The position numbers and the translations under genes were made by a program. From the NCBI RefSeq assembly GCF_002999335.1, contig NW_020312097.1:33637-97636 (forward strand): a stretch of DNA of 64,000 bases, read 5' to 3'. The DNA comes from Cyclospora cayetanensis (taxonomy: Eukaryota > Apicomplexa > Conoidasida > Eucoccidiorida > Eimeriidae). The notes beneath the pieces are model-generated. The model was given only the letters and a program-made list of their open reading frames with translations. It had not been told where the DNA came from and made no database searches. Below are positions 1 through 13,680 of the stretch, in pieces; within the stretch, counting starts at the first letter, position 1; the number at the start of each line of letters is the position of its first letter.

Positions 1-253
1 CTGCTGCAGCGAGACAGCCACGGGGAGGACGCCTAAGACTCCCGTACCCGTATGCACAGCGGCTTGTGTAGCATCAGTGCGACGTACTGAAAGCCTCAGG
101 GAGAAACACCGATCATATGGCCTCGTTTAGCTCCGTCCTGCTGCCTCTCCACCAGCCAGCAGCCGTAAGCTCGCTGCATCTTGGCTTAGTTTTGAGGCGT
201 AAAGGCTGAGGGGAAGCGCCTGCGCCTCACAACAAGGCGAGAAACAACGTGTT

Positions 254-730
254 TTGCTTTTCTCTCAGAGTGGAGGGCAGCCGCTCCAACAGCAAGTGCC
301 ATACGGCCCACCTGTGTCGCTGACTCCTCAGACAGCAAAGCGGCTGTTGCAGCAGCACAAGGAGTGGGTGCATGCGGCAGTCTTTACAGCCGAGGGTCTC
401 TGTGTTGCCGCTACCTTTAGCGAGCCAGTGGAATTTCAGTACGTTCTGGACTGTGCTGCAGCCTTTTATTCCCCAAAGCAGCTACCCTCGGCACGAAGCA
501 AGCCTCTCAAAAAAGGCTTATGTCTTTGCCTGCAGCATGCACAGGAGTCGCCCTTCCGGCTACCCACTCTGGCGAGTTTCTGTTCGTCGCAGGTGTCGTT
601 CTTAGCTCTGGAGAATCTTCTGTGCGGTTTGCGTGTGGGCAGAGCAGTTGCGCGTGCTTTCTCTTCCCGCCAGACCGCCATTAGCGAAGGCGTCGAGTTT
701 CTCGGATGCGTGTATTCTGTTATGAGGTGA
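254..730 (+). CDS. Possible coding exon(s) of an unidentified gene entering from the left
   Basis: A 158-codon open frame follows a reasonable 3' splice site (ttctctcag at about 261-269). The first part has ordinary protein-like composition, with motifs such as QTAKRLLQQHKEWVHAAV. I do not recognise the family. The likely arrangement is a C-terminal or internal exon of a plus-strand gene whose other exons lie left of the window. A possible internal donor (gtctctgtg near 400) and acceptor (ctttag near 420) mean the frame may really be two exons. No function is proposed. Confidence 0.3.
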   Translation: MLFSQSGGQPLQQQVPYGPPVSLTPQTAKRLLQQHKEWVHAAVFTAEGLCVAATFSEPVEFQYVLDCAAAFYSPKQLPSARSKPLKKGLCLCLQHAQESPFRLPTLASFCSSQVSFLALENLLCGLRVGRAVARAFSSRQTAISEGVEFLGCVYSVMR

Positions 731-863
731 TGACAGACTGACTGTCACACACACGCACGACATGCCGTCTTGCAGGGCCGGCCTTAGCCTGTTGCAGATA
801 GAGCTTTAGAACACTGCAAAGGAGCCAGCATTTCGACGCAGTTGTTGTCGGGTTCTCCTCTAC

Positions 864-1130
864 ACAGAGGGAGAAAAGAAGGGAGAAAGGGGGAGAAAGA
901 GGAGGAGAAAAGAAGGGAGAAAGGGGGGAGAAAGAGGAGGAGAAAAGAAGGGAGAAAAGGAGAAAGGGGGCGAGAAAGGAAGGGAGAAAGGGGGGAGAAA
1001 GAAAGGGAGAAAGAAAGGGAGGGAGAACGGTAGGGAGAAAGAAAGTGAGGGAGAAAGGGAGAACGGTAGGGAGAAAGGAAGGGAGGGAAAAGGGGAGAAC
1101 GGTAGGGAGAAAGAAAGGGAGGGAGAAAGG
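864..1130. repeat. Purine-rich GGGAGAAA-type simple repeat
   Basis: About 265 bases on the plus strand are almost entirely A and G, built from imperfect gggagaaag and ggagaacggtag units. Long open frames on either strand here are by-products of the repeat and are not called as genes. Confidence 0.9.
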
Positions 1131-1431
1131 GCTTTGTTGTATGAGGCCTGGCCAGTGCTGCAGTGAGGTTTTAGTTTTTTGGCTTAAGGTGCAACGCTCA
1201 GGTATGCCCCTTCCATTATTATTTGTCGTCGTGGAAACGGCGAGGATACGGAGGGCCTTGCGCTTCTGAAGGTGAGCGCGAGATCGAGTAGCATTTAGCT
1301 GTCTAATTACACTCAAGTCAACGACCAGCTCGATTTCCTGCTCCTTGGCAGTGGGGATGCAGTCTGCCGAGGGCACTGGCGTGCGACTCCCGACTTCTAA
1401 AAAAAACAAGCAGCCGAGCAGTCTAGACACA

Positions 1432-1462
1432 CGCTGCATGCATGCATGCATGCATGCATGCT
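1432..1462. repeat. Short (GCAT)n palindromic tract
   Basis: Several tandem GCAT units (tgcatgcatgcatgcatgc) form a self-complementary tract. It contains overlapping GCATGC cores like those upstream of RPS14, but it is not close to a recognised start codon. Confidence 0.6.
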
Positions 1463-1639
1463 CTCCTCGGCTTTTGGATGCGATTAAGGGGCTATCTCGC
1501 ATGGGGGAGGAACTGTTACTACTGGCCGTCTACCGTCCCCCCACCGTCTCTGCCTCGGCAGTGTCGCAAATGCGGCGTTTCTTCGAGTCGCATCGTGAGG
1601 CGTACAGGAACCCAACGGCCCCCTCTGTCCCCTCCCGCT

Positions 1640-1785
1640 AGCTAGCTAGCTAACTAGGAAGCAACAAACTAGCCGAAAACTAGGAAGCTACAAGTTAGCC
1701 AACAACTAGGAAGCAACAAACTAGCCAACAACTAGGAAGCAACAAACCAGCCAACAACTAGGAAGCAACAAACCAGCCAGCACAC
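1640..1785. repeat. Minisatellite of CTAGGAAGCAACAAAC-type units
   Basis: After a run of gctagctagctagc, an imperfect unit beginning aactaggaagcaacaaac and ending tagccaac repeats about five times. No coding frame of interest is present. The stretch lies in the region 3' of RPS14. Confidence 0.85.
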
Positions 1786-2573
1786 ACGGGTAGCTCATGT
1801 ACACTCCCTTCCCTGCCACCATGTGTTGCGCGCTGCAGTGGGGACGCTGCCGACGTTGAGGCTTCCAGAGACTATCGAGAGTCTCTTGGCTAGGCAACGC
1901 CTTGCCTTCACTGGAAGCACGTAGCGATGCCTGCTGCCTCCGAGCCAGCCGATGGGGGAGCGCATGGGAGGCCGCATGCGCGCCACAGCTGCGACCACCT
2001 GGAAGAGGGGGAGAGAGGAAGCGGCTTGGCAAGTGGAAGCAGCTCCTTCCACACGAACAGCTTGCCACCTATGCTTGCGTGCAAGCTCTAAAATAACACC
2101 AGGGGGATATCTGTGGAGTCTAGCTAGCTACTTTGTCTAGATGCTGTAGGACTGCGAAATAGGAAACGGGCTGAAAGGAGCTGAAGCTAGGACGGGAAGG
2201 TTCTGGAAGTGTCACTCTGTCTGGGATCGGCCTCTCGAAGGTTCACCAATTCCAACACCCGTGAAACGCGAACTATGTATATATATACATATATATATAT
2301 ATAAATATCTAGATAGTCGCCCCCTTAGAACCCTGCAATAGCAACAAGCACTAGTGACTAGGCATTCTTTTCTCCAAACTCTAGGTTTTTGCAGACTTTC
2401 AGAAAATGCAATACCGACACGCAGGTTCCTTCTGGCACCGAGGCAGCGCAGCCTTTTGCGTCTCCAAGGGCAGGAAAGGCTACGAGCAGGAGCAGCCACA
2501 CAACAAGACGCTTTGACGTATCATGCAGTTGCACAGACGCTGCTTTTCCCTGCCAATGCACAAGCCGTGCAGC

Positions 2574-3723
<1,150 letters not shown>

Positions 3724-4850
3724 CGTGCTCGTGAGACTGGTGGTTTTTCAGCAACAACAGCAGCAGCGGCCAGAAACAAGAAATTAATAGGAACCACACA
3801 GCGTGAAGACGTCTGCCTCCTGCTGCCCAGGTGGCTGCCAGAATGCCGCAACGGCTGCCAGAGGAACAGCAGCAGCAACAACAAGCCCCCCCACAGGGCG
3901 AAGCCTCCTCGCGCATGCATGCAGGTGCATGCACGTGCATGCACCTGCATGCACCTGCATGCCTACGCGTCCGTACCCTGCCCGTGTGGCTGCTGCTCCC
4001 CTCAGCCGAGCGCCCCGTTCCGCTTGTTTTATAGAGGGAAAGCGGGAAAAACCGTATTTAAAAACAATTTTTTTCAAAATGCGTGCCAACGAGATGCTTG
4101 GAAGGGCTATTTTCCGCCAAAAGCTTCATAAATGCAGGCAGCCAGGCACCAGGGGGAGCTCGGCCCCCTTCCAACGATCGACTGCTGCCTTCTTCATCCG
4201 CCCATGCGGCAGCGGTTGGCAGCAGTGGCTGCTGCTGCTGGCGCATGCACCTGTGTGCAGATTTGTTGCTGCGGCTGCTAAAATCTAAAGAAAAAGGCGG
4301 CTGCATCGTGTCGTAAGTTACGAAAATAGGGAACAAAGGCTCTCAGCGACGCGCAGTGCCAGTTTTTTAGAAAGTTTTCTACAACTCGTCGCGCCGCAAG
4401 CGCTGCAATCGGGAGCCTTATAGGGGGCCTCCTTGTGGACTAGCTATCGCCTCGAGCTGCAATACTGCAACGCTTGTCATCGCCGGAAGGCATGCGGTCT
4501 AGGGTTCACGCATGGACTCATGTATATACACACATGCACACCTATGCATACACCTGCGCCTACGCATACACCTACGCCTACGCGTGCGCCTACACCGACA
4601 GGCCGCACTCCACGCAAACAGCGGTAGCAGCTGAAACGGCGTGCTCTCCTCGCCTGGCATCTGAACTCAATACTGCTCATGAGCTGCACTAGCATAGGCC
4701 TGCAGCGCCCGCTGCAGGAGCAGCAGCAGCCGCAGCCGCACCAGCAGCAGCAGCAGCTGCTGCAACAGCTGCAAGAAGGTCAGCAGCAGCAGCAGCAGTA
4801 GCTCGCTCAGCTCCGTCCGCAGAGGAAGCCTCCTAGGGCTCTCCGCGAAC
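3724..4850. other. Intergenic region between divergent RPS14 and TOR
   Basis: About 1.1 kb holds the GCATGC array, short CAG/CTG runs and a tract of cctacgcatacac-type repeats near 4540-4600. No convincing coding frame is seen. It should contain both promoters if the TOR start chosen here is correct. An upstream non-coding or short first exon of TOR cannot be excluded. Confidence 0.5.
3913..3962. promoter_or_regulatory. GCATGC array upstream of RPS14, 10-bp spacing
   Basis: Six GCATGC cores begin at 3913, 3917, 3927, 3937, 3947 and 3957; the last four are spaced exactly 10 bp apart. The cluster lies about 190-240 bp upstream of the RPS14 start codon. A YGCATGCR element (TRP-2) has been described upstream of Toxoplasma ribosomal protein genes, and GCATGC is also the core of an apicomplexan AP2-type site. 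Position and clustering support a promoter role; function is inferred. It could equally serve the divergent TOR gene. Confidence 0.65.
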
Positions 4851-5240
4851 ATGAAGCAGTCACCCAGTTGCGCATGTGGCGGCAACTGCCACGAGGGAGA
4901 CATTTTCTCCGCAGCTGCAGCCGCAGCAAGCGTACTGTGCAACAGTGCATGCGAGGACGAGCTGCTGCTGCTACCCCACGGCCAGCTGCAGCGTCTCCGC
5001 AGCAACAACGCGTATTGCTGCCTGGAGGCAGCAGCAACTGCTGCAGAGCTGCTTCAGCAGCAGCTGCAGCACCAGCTGCTCCCACCAGGACCGGCAGCAG
5101 CGGCTTTGCTGCTGGAGGTGTGTGAAGCAGCGGCAGAAATCCTTCTCCGTGCTCATCGGCTGCGACGTTCGTTCGCTATCAAGTATGCAGTGGAGCCCGC
5201 ATTCGTTGTTAGACTTCAGAGTTTAGCCAGCCCGCGTTCA
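4851..5240 (+). CDS. Putative N-terminal exon of TOR or of a separate gene
   Basis: The frame starts at ATG 4851 ([17 protein letters not shown]). It contains helix-forming Ala/Leu/Gln stretches ([18 protein letters not shown], then [19 protein letters not shown]) and continues to about [10 protein letters not shown]. This fits a HEAT-like N terminus, but no family motif is visible. The boundary at the 3' side is not defined. Confidence 0.4.
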
Positions 5241-8200
5241 AGATTTTTTTTGACTCAGGAAAAGGAGGGAGAGGAGAAGGGGGAGAGGGCAGTAGTCAGG
5301 GGAATTTATGAATTGGTTTATTTTTTCGCGATTTTCTGACAGACATCATATGCCACACTTCTGCGATGTTGCTGCTGCTGCTTCGGATGTTGCAGGCAGG
5401 CCGCCATCCAGCTCCTCGTTTCTGCTGCTGCTGCGGCTGTACAGACAGCAGGATCGACAGTGGTTCTGCCGCTTTTGCAGCTATTGCCATCGTGCATCAG
5501 TAGTTGCTGCTGGAATAACTGCGCAGCGAAGTCGAAGCCGCTGCAGCAACGGCGGAGCGCTCTTGATTTGCATGCTGGAGGGGTCGTCTCACCACAGCGC
5601 AGCAGCAGCAGCAGCTGCTGCTGCGGTGCAGATCTGAGCAGCAGCAGCAGCCGCCGCAGCGCACTCTCCATCACGAGGGGGCTTGCTGGACTGCCTGAGG
5701 AAAGCAGGAAGCACGGCATTGACTGCTGCAGGAGATTTCTGCCACAAGCCTGTGGCGATATACTCATTCGCGAGCAAATCGCCGATGTGCTTATCGCAGC
5801 CGTTCAGAGTAGGCTCCTCCAGCTCCCACGCCTCTTGTCTGTTCTGCCGCCTTTCTTCAGAGTCTGCAGGAGCTATTTGCGCCTTTGGCACCCGCTAGAT
5901 GGGTGTGGGAGGTTGGAGCACTCCCTGCGAGATGCTCTTCTCCACAGGAAGCTCTGTCTCGCAGGACGTGTCATGGCACTCCTTGCCGTCGCTGCTTTTG
6001 CTGTCGTTTGCCGTCCTTTGGTGTAGGTGTGGAGGCAGACGGCAGCAGCAGCAGCCTCAGCACCAACTGCAGAAGCAACAGCGGAAGCAGAAGCAGGAGC
6101 AACAGCAGAAGCAGCAGCAGCAGCAACACTAGTAGAACGACGACCAGCAGCCATGCAAGCATTCTCGCTGCTGCTGCGGAGGCGCTAGACAGCCCCCTTC
6201 GCCTCTGGATTTTACAGCGCATGCCTCCCGCGAAGCTTCAGGAGATACAGCAGCTTCGACGGCCTCATCACACGCAGCAGAAGTACTCCGCTTTTCTGGT
6301 GAGTGGCAGGCAGCCAGCAGCAAGCCAAAGTCTGCTCTGCAGCCTTTCTGGAAAAAGCGGGGAAAACAGTCTTCTCTCTCGCGCTGAACGACACAAGGCC
6401 GTTTGCGAGGCGAGGAGGGCTGCTGCAGCGGCGGAAGCTTCTTGGCTCTCTCTGCTCGATTTGTTTTTTTGACAAACGGAGTTTTCTCGAAGAGGCTTTT
6501 CTCGCAGTGTCTTTTCTTGCTGCTGCCTCGCAGGCAAAGATCCTTTCGACTCACGTGTCGTTCCTCTCCAAGGAGGCAGCGGCAGCGGCAGCAGTTTGCT
6601 GCTGGCATCCGCAGACGTCTCCAGAGCAAGAGCAACACGAGAATCTATGGTCTGCACTCTCAGCACTTGTCTTGCTGAGGCATCCGCCTCCTCGAGGCGA
6701 TGGAGAAGCAAGAACGCAGTGGCAGCTGCTGCAGCAAGAAGGGTCCCTTCTTCTAGCGGCAGCAGCACTGCAACTGGGCTGTGTGAAACTTCGCGTAAGA
6801 GTTTAGAGAGCTGGGGAAGACGGTGTGTCTGTATGTGTCTGTGTCTGTGTGTGGGTGTGTCAGTATGTGTATGTCTGTGTCTGTATGTATATGTCTGTAT
6901 GTCTGTGTCTGTATGTATGTGTCTGTGTCTGTATGTATATGTCTGTGTGTGTGTGTGTGTATATGTCTGTATGTATGTGTCTGTATGTCTGTGTCTGTAT
7001 GTGTATGTCTGTGTCTGTATGTATATGGCTGTGTCTGTATGTATGTGTCTGTATGTATATGTCTATGTGCTCGTGGTGTGGGGGGTGTTTCTTTGGCAAC
7101 GCGTTGTACGTGGAAAAGCTGCCCACGTTCTCTATGCTGCCTTATTTATTACTCAGCTTTTATTCGGTGTATCGCTTAGTGTTAAAAGCCTTCGACACGT
7201 CGAACTTCCTCTTTTTGCCCTGGCTATTGCGCTGGTGTCTGCAGAAACAAGTGATGGCATTGAACAGCTTGCTTAGCGAGGCGCTGCATGCAGCAACCCT
7301 GTGCCTGAATGAGACGCAGCAGGAGAGAGAAGAGCAGCAGCATCAGGAGGGAGATCAGCTGCGGCATCAGGAGAGAGAAGAGCAGCAGCATCAGGAGGAG
7401 GAGAGAGCGCAGCAGCAGAAGAAGCGGGAGAGAGAGCAGCAACAGACGGAGCGAAAAGGGCATGCCTGCAGCCTGCCGTTTCGCATCTTGCTGGCAGCAA
7501 TGCGGCTGCTTGCAGCAGCAGCAGCAGCAGCAGAAGCTCACGACAAGGCCCTTGAAGGGAGTGGCTGGGTGTCTGAGGGGGTGAAACTGCTGCTGCTGCT
7601 GCTGTCAGCGGAGACGCAGCAGCCAGAAAGACAGGCAGATCATGAGCAGCAGCAACTGCCGCTGAGCGCGAGGCAGCAAGAGCTGCGGCAGGATGAAGGG
7701 GGGTTGCCAGTTTTTTCTCCGCATGCGCGGGAGGGGCCTCTTTCCAAGCTGCAGAGGCAGCAGCAGCAGCAGCAGCAGCTGTCTGTACACCACGAGGAGT
7801 CTCCGACGACTCGCGATCAAGAGCTGCTAGCTGCTAAAGATGCTGCGCTGCTTGCGGGGTGCCGACTCGTGGCTGCTGCTAAGCTGCCGAGGTTGCTGCA
7901 TGATGACGTCAAGCGTGTCGTACTGCAGGAGTTGCAGCACAGAATTCAGCAGCACAAGCAGCAGAGGCGGCGCAGTGGACTGGAGACAACGTTCCTTTGC
8001 AGTCACTGTGCATGCAAAAGCAGCGGGGGCAAAGCAACTCCGTGTCTCGCCCCTTCGGCTGTCGCGTTGCAGTGTGTGTTGTTGCTGCTGCAACACGAAC
8101 TGCACCACCAACAACACCAACCAGACCAAGAGCAACAGCACCAACAGCAAGAGCAGCAACAGTTGGAGAGCCTCTTGGCGGAGTCTCTGGAATACGTATT

Positions 8201-11200
8201 CGAGCAGCATCCCCTGCTGCTGCTGCACGGGCAGCCTTTGCTTGAGGCGCTGCTGCAGGCAGCAGCAGCTCAGCGACGCGTTCAAGAGTTGCTGCTTCAG
8301 CAGCTGCTGCAGTGTCTCTTTCTCTTGGGGGAAAGATCGGTGGCTGCGCTAGTCATTGTACATACACTGGGTGCTGTGGGACGTCTGTGGCTGGGCGGGC
8401 AAGGAGAGCAGCAGCATTTGCAGCAGCATTTGCAGCAGCAGCAGCAGCATTTGCAGCAGCATTTGCAGCAGCAGCAGCAGCATTTGCAGCAGCAGCAGCA
8501 TTTGCAGCAGCAGCAAGGCAGCAAAGCTGGCAGAGAGCTTCTTGCTGTTTTTCTTGATGTTCTACAGAGGCTTTTGCAGCTTGGCAATTTGCCGATGCGG
8601 CGAGCAGCTTATCATGCTGCTGCTGCATTGTTGCAGGGATGCTCCATGCCTTCGTCTTCCAATGATGCACTGTATCCGGAGCTGCTGCAGTGGAGTGCTG
8701 CTGCTGCTGCTGCTGCTGCTGCAGACGAATGCGGATATATGCGCCTTACAGCAGCAGAAACGGTTTTTGTCGCCTCAGCAGCCGTTGCCACGCGCATGCA
8801 TACACCAGCAGCTGTTGCTGCTGCTGACAGCATTTGTAATGCTGCTGTAAATCTTCTTGCTGGTGGAGAGCCACTTCTGCAGCGCCTCGCTGTTGCAGCG
8901 CTCTCAAGGTAAGGCGTACTACGCTGTCTCCTGGAGTGTATGTATTGTATATCTATTTATGTATATTGATTGTATATTCATCTATATTCTATATGTATCG
9001 ATATTTATGCGCATATTGTATGTATATGAATCTATATTTATATGTATCTATATGTACATGTACATGTGTACGTGTATTGTATCTGTATCTACATGTATAT
9101 GTATGTTGTATGTATATGTATGCTGTATGTATCTATATGTATGTCTATATGTAGATGTACATGTGTAGTGTATGTACATGTATGCAGATATATGTATATT
9201 GTATGTATCTATCTGTATATGTGTATTGTATCTATGTGTGCATTGTATGTATATGTATATTGTATGTATCTATCTGTATATGTGTATATGTAGTGTATGT
9301 ACATGTATGTATGTGCACATGCATGTGTACATGTGTAGTGTATGTACATGCATGCAAATACATGTATATGTATATTGGATTTATCTGTGTACGCGAATAC
9401 TATATACATGTACATATCTATAAATCTATATATATATATATACACCTATATATTCATATGTATGTATATCTATCTATCTATCTGTGCATGAAGGCGCACA
9501 CAAGCGGTTCCATGGGACCGCATGTAGACGTCTGCTGCAGCTTCCCCATCTGCGGTGGAAGACGTGTATTAGCGTCTGCATGCTGGCAGAACGTGTGTTG
9601 CGCTGCGATGTGTGTTGCAGATTGCCGGGGTGCTTTGGTTTGTCTCGAGCTCCGAGGTGTCTGTACAGCAGCATGGAAGCCTCTGTTGCGTTGCTGCAGA
9701 CAGCTGCGTGCTCAGGAGCAGCAGCGCAGCAGCTGTTGCTGCTGCGGCTGCTGCTCCCGTCGAATGATAGAGCGCCTCGAGGAGAGGTGGCAGCAGCAGC
9801 GGCAGCTGAATTTGTCTGCAGCAAAGTTGCAACTTTGCTGCGCGCTGCAGCGGAGGGCACTGCTGAAGCGCCTGCTGCTGCAGCAGCCACAGCTGAGTAC
9901 AGCATGCGGGAGGCTCCTGCAGCTGCAGCAGCAGCAGCGGAGTTAGCCCTTGATGATCGCGTGGCTGCTGTAGAAATGATCACGGGAGTTGCGCTTAGCG
10001 GCAGGAAGTGTGCATGCAGCAGCAAAGAGAGAGGCACTCATCGCCAGCGCCTCAAAGCTGTCGCGTCGACGGCTGTTGTGTGGTCGGTGCTCTCTGAAGT
10101 GCTTTCATTCATGCAGCAAAAACAGCAGTCCGACGCGTCGTTTTTCGTGATGCTGCTGCTCAGTCTGCTCAAACCTGCTGCCTTCGCTGTGGGGAGCCTT
10201 CATCATGCATGTCTCAAAGGGGCAGCTGCGTCGACAGCTTTGACACTTCTGCGTTGCTGCTGGGCAGCAGACGCTATACCAGCTGCAGCTGCTGCTGCTG
10301 AAGCTGCTCTGAGACGTTCGCACCAAACTCCTGCTGCAATCCAGCAGCAGCAGCTGCTGCTGCTGCATCAGTTCCTCGCCACTGCTGCTCCTCCCCCCTA
10401 CACCTCCTCCTGTACAGGTGAGAGCGCGGCAAGGCTGCCTGGAACGACACACGTAACAGCTGCATGCAGCACGCGCAACGACCGCTGCAGTAGCACATTC
10501 TTGGGGCTTGCTTGTGAGCGTCTGCATGCGGCCTTTGCGAATCAGAGGGAAGACAACAGGAAGAGCTTGCGGCACTTGCAGGCTTCGTCATTCAACTTCG
10601 AGAAGCGGCTGCAAGTAGGGATCTCTTCCAGTTATCCTTCTTACTGTGTGTGCTCGTGCTTTTATCGCCTCTCTGTGTATGTGTGTGTGTGCGTTTCTGT
10701 GTGTTTGTGTGTGTGTGTCAGTGTGTCAGTGTGTCTGTCTGTGTGTGTGTGTTTATACCTGTCTGGGTGTCAGTGTTTCTGTCAGTGTGTGTGTTTCTGT
10801 CTGTGTGTATGTTTCTGTGTGTGCATGTGTGTGTTTCTGTCCGTGTGTATGCTTCTGTATGTGTGTGTTTCTGTGTGTTTCTTTCACCTGTCTGTGTGTC
10901 AGTGTTTCTGTTAGTGTCTGTCTGTCTGTCTGTCTTTGTTTGTGTCTGTGTCTGGCATGCGCATCTAGCGGGTGTTTTGTGTGAACTCGGAGCAGTTGTT
11001 GATCACCCTGCCTGCGTGTCGCGTGTTTTTGGTGCTGCAGTTGAGTGGCTACCAGCTAGCTGCGCTGCAATCGCTACGCAGAGTTGGGTAAACACAAGTG
11101 TCAGCAGCAGCAGCAGCAGCAGCAGCAGCAATGATTTAGGAAGCGTCTCGGCTGCTGCTGCGGCATGGCTAAAAAGCCTCTGTTTCGTATACAGCCCCCG

Positions 11201-13649
11201 CTGTTGTCTGCTTCTGCTGTCAGCCTCGTTTGTCAGCCTCGGTGATATTTTGAAGGATCTTTTGCTGCAGGAGCAGCAGCAGTTGCAGCAGCACTGCATG
11301 CAGGAAGCACGCGATTTGCAGGCGCAGCGGCTGCAGCTTTTGCAGCTGCTTGACATGCTTCTGTGGGAGCTCCAGTCTGAGCAGCAGCAGCAGCAGCAGC
11401 ACGAGGGGGTCAAGCGACTGTACGATGTGCTGCTGCTGCTGCTCGATGCTGCAACAGCCAGCATTTGCCACAGCGTGCAGAAGCAACAGCAGCACCGGCA
11501 AATCCTACCCCACAAAGATCTGCAACAGCAGCAGCACAAGCACCACAAGCAACAGCAACAGCAGCACCACAAGCAACAGCAACAGCAGCACCACAAGCAA
11601 CAGCAACAGCAGCACCACAAGCAACAGCAACAGCAGCACCACAAGCAACAGCAACTGCACCACAAGCAACTGCAACAGCAACCAACTGCCGCTGCAGGAT
11701 CGCAGCTGTCTCCTCAGAAAATGAGTCTGGCACTACCGATGCTGCATGTGCCCTTCCAGACGGTGACAGTGTCTGCGCGTGTCAAGCAGTGCAGCAAGAG
11801 CAGCGTCTCGACGCAACCCGCCTTTGGGCATGCGTGTCAGGAGGTTCGCACGGCTGCGAGCGAGGGAGCTGCAGTCAGAAAAGCAACGACTTTGGCTGGA
11901 GAAAGCTCCGTTCGCGCACCAGTAGCTCGTCCCCCTTCAGCTGCTGCTGCAGGAGCAGCAGCAGCGGCTGCAGTGCTCGCTTCTTACAGCTGCTCCACGG
12001 AGCTTGGAGGCATGAGCAGCAGCAGCAGCAGCTCGAGCAGCAGCAGCAGCAGCAGCGGCATGCAGCACTTCTCCTCCTCCTCTTACTACTCCTACTACGA
12101 CGACCATCACCGCTGCCAGCTCGTGCATCTGCCCATTGCCGCGCAGCAAGAGGCTTTCATCCTGCTCGACATGCTGCAGCAGCTGCTTCCACAGAGAGCT
12201 CCCTGCAGCGCACTGCTGCCGCGGCTGGCGCGGCTGTTTCTGCTCCACAAAATCGCCCACGATATGCTTGAAAAAAGGCCTCCTTGCAGCAACAAAGATA
12301 GCAGCAACAAAGATAGCGGCAACAAAGAGAGCAGCGAGGAGGGCAGCAGCAGCAGCATGAGCATGAGCATGAGCATGAGCATGAGCATGAGCATGAGCAT
12401 GAGCATGCAGCAGCAGCTGCTTTCCGGATGCTGCACCCTCTGTGAGCATGCAGTGTCTCTGCTTCGCTGTTTCTACCGCCGCTTGCAGGGCAGTGCCTTG
12501 GTCTCCTTGCTGCTCATGCTCGTGCATTACACTCCGCTAGGCAGCCAACGCGACAGGAGCTGTCGCTGCTCTGGAGGCTTGGAAATGCTGCATCTCCTCA
12601 CCCCAGTAGTTCGACAGTGCTCTGCAGGGCTAATCAAAGAGCACGTAGCGAACGCTGTGGCAGCAGCCTTAGGTGCTGCGAAGGAGGAAGAGGAACGGCA
12701 GCAGCAGCAGAAGGAAGAAGAAGAACGAGAAGAAGAGGAGAAGGAGCAGGGGAGGGGGAAGGAAAAGCAGCAGCCACGACAGCAGCAGCAGCAGGAGAAG
12801 GGGAAGGAAAAACAGCAGCCACGACAGCAGCAGCAGCCGGAGAAGGGGAAGGAAAAACAGCAGCCACGACAGCAGCAGCAGCAGGAGAGGGAACAATCAA
12901 AAGCCTCGCCAAGGCTGCAAGACGCAGCGACACTACACGCCGACATTTGCAGCGCTCTTCACGGCACACTAGAAGCCCTTAAACAGCAAACGGATTCTGG
13001 AGATCAGCATCAGCAGCAACAGCAGCAGAGTCAGCGACAGCAGCAGCAGAGTCAGCGACAGCAGCAGCAGAGTCAGCATCAACAACAGCAACAGAATCAG
13101 CAGCAACAACAGAATCAGCAGCAACAAGGCGATGTCTGCAGTCGCCGCAACGATGCGTGTCAGGGGCGAGGCATGCGTGTCGTGCCGCGTTCCTCTGGAG
13201 ATTCGTTTCTCTCATGGGCTTCTTCCAGTGAGGGCAGATTTCTGCAGCTGGAAGTCTTGCGCACTGGTGTTTATGCCACACGCGGAAAGAGCGCCTTTCT
13301 CCACACTTGGAAAGCCATTTTATGGCAGCCTTTGATGCGTTGGATCTGCTTTCTCTGCCGCAGACAGCTTGACCACAGCCTCGTCGAGTCTTGGTTTTGC
13401 ACCCTCTGGAGCAGGAGCGGTAGCTGCAGCGTGTGCAGCTGCTGCGGAATGGAGGCTTTCTCTGAAACGCCAGCTGTGCGCTGTATCACCGACCGTCTCA
13501 CGAAACGCTAGACAGCTGCAGGACAGACTCTGGAGGCTTGCTCAAGAGTACGCCTTGGTCGCTATTCCTCCAAGCCATAATACTGCTCTCTATGTCTATA
13601 TATATACATATATAGATATATATTATATATGTATAAATGTGTATGCATG

Positions 13650-13680
<31 letters not shown>

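Larger units (their letters stand above)
7245..13500 (+). other. TOR: TOR N-terminal HEAT-like region (three large exons)
   Basis: Exon 7245-8908 starts [19 protein letters not shown] after gtgtctgcag and ends phase 2 before GTAAGG. Exon 9621-10417 starts after tgtgttgcag and ends phase 1 before GTGAGA. Exon 10969 to about 13500 starts [16 protein letters not shown] after gcatctag. Phases match at both junctions. The protein is helical and Leu-rich, with long Gln, His-Lys-Gln (about 11550-11690), Ser, Met-Ser (about 12355-12405) and Glu/Lys/Gln (about 12690-12890) insertions. These would be loops between HEAT helices. The end of the third exon is uncertain; its frame closes with TAG at 13509-13511. 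Individual HEAT repeats cannot be delimited by eye. Confidence 0.65.

Noticed and set aside
720..1502. 260-codon minus-strand frame with Phe-Leu-Pro repeats
   Set aside because: It spans the purine-rich simple repeat and has no non-repeat protein-like region.
6823..7179. Cys/Val/Tyr-rich frames in TG/TGTA tracts (also near 9000, 10700, 16300, 17100 and 24800)
   Set aside because: These are stop-free microsatellites in introns bounded by good splice sites, not cysteine-rich proteins.
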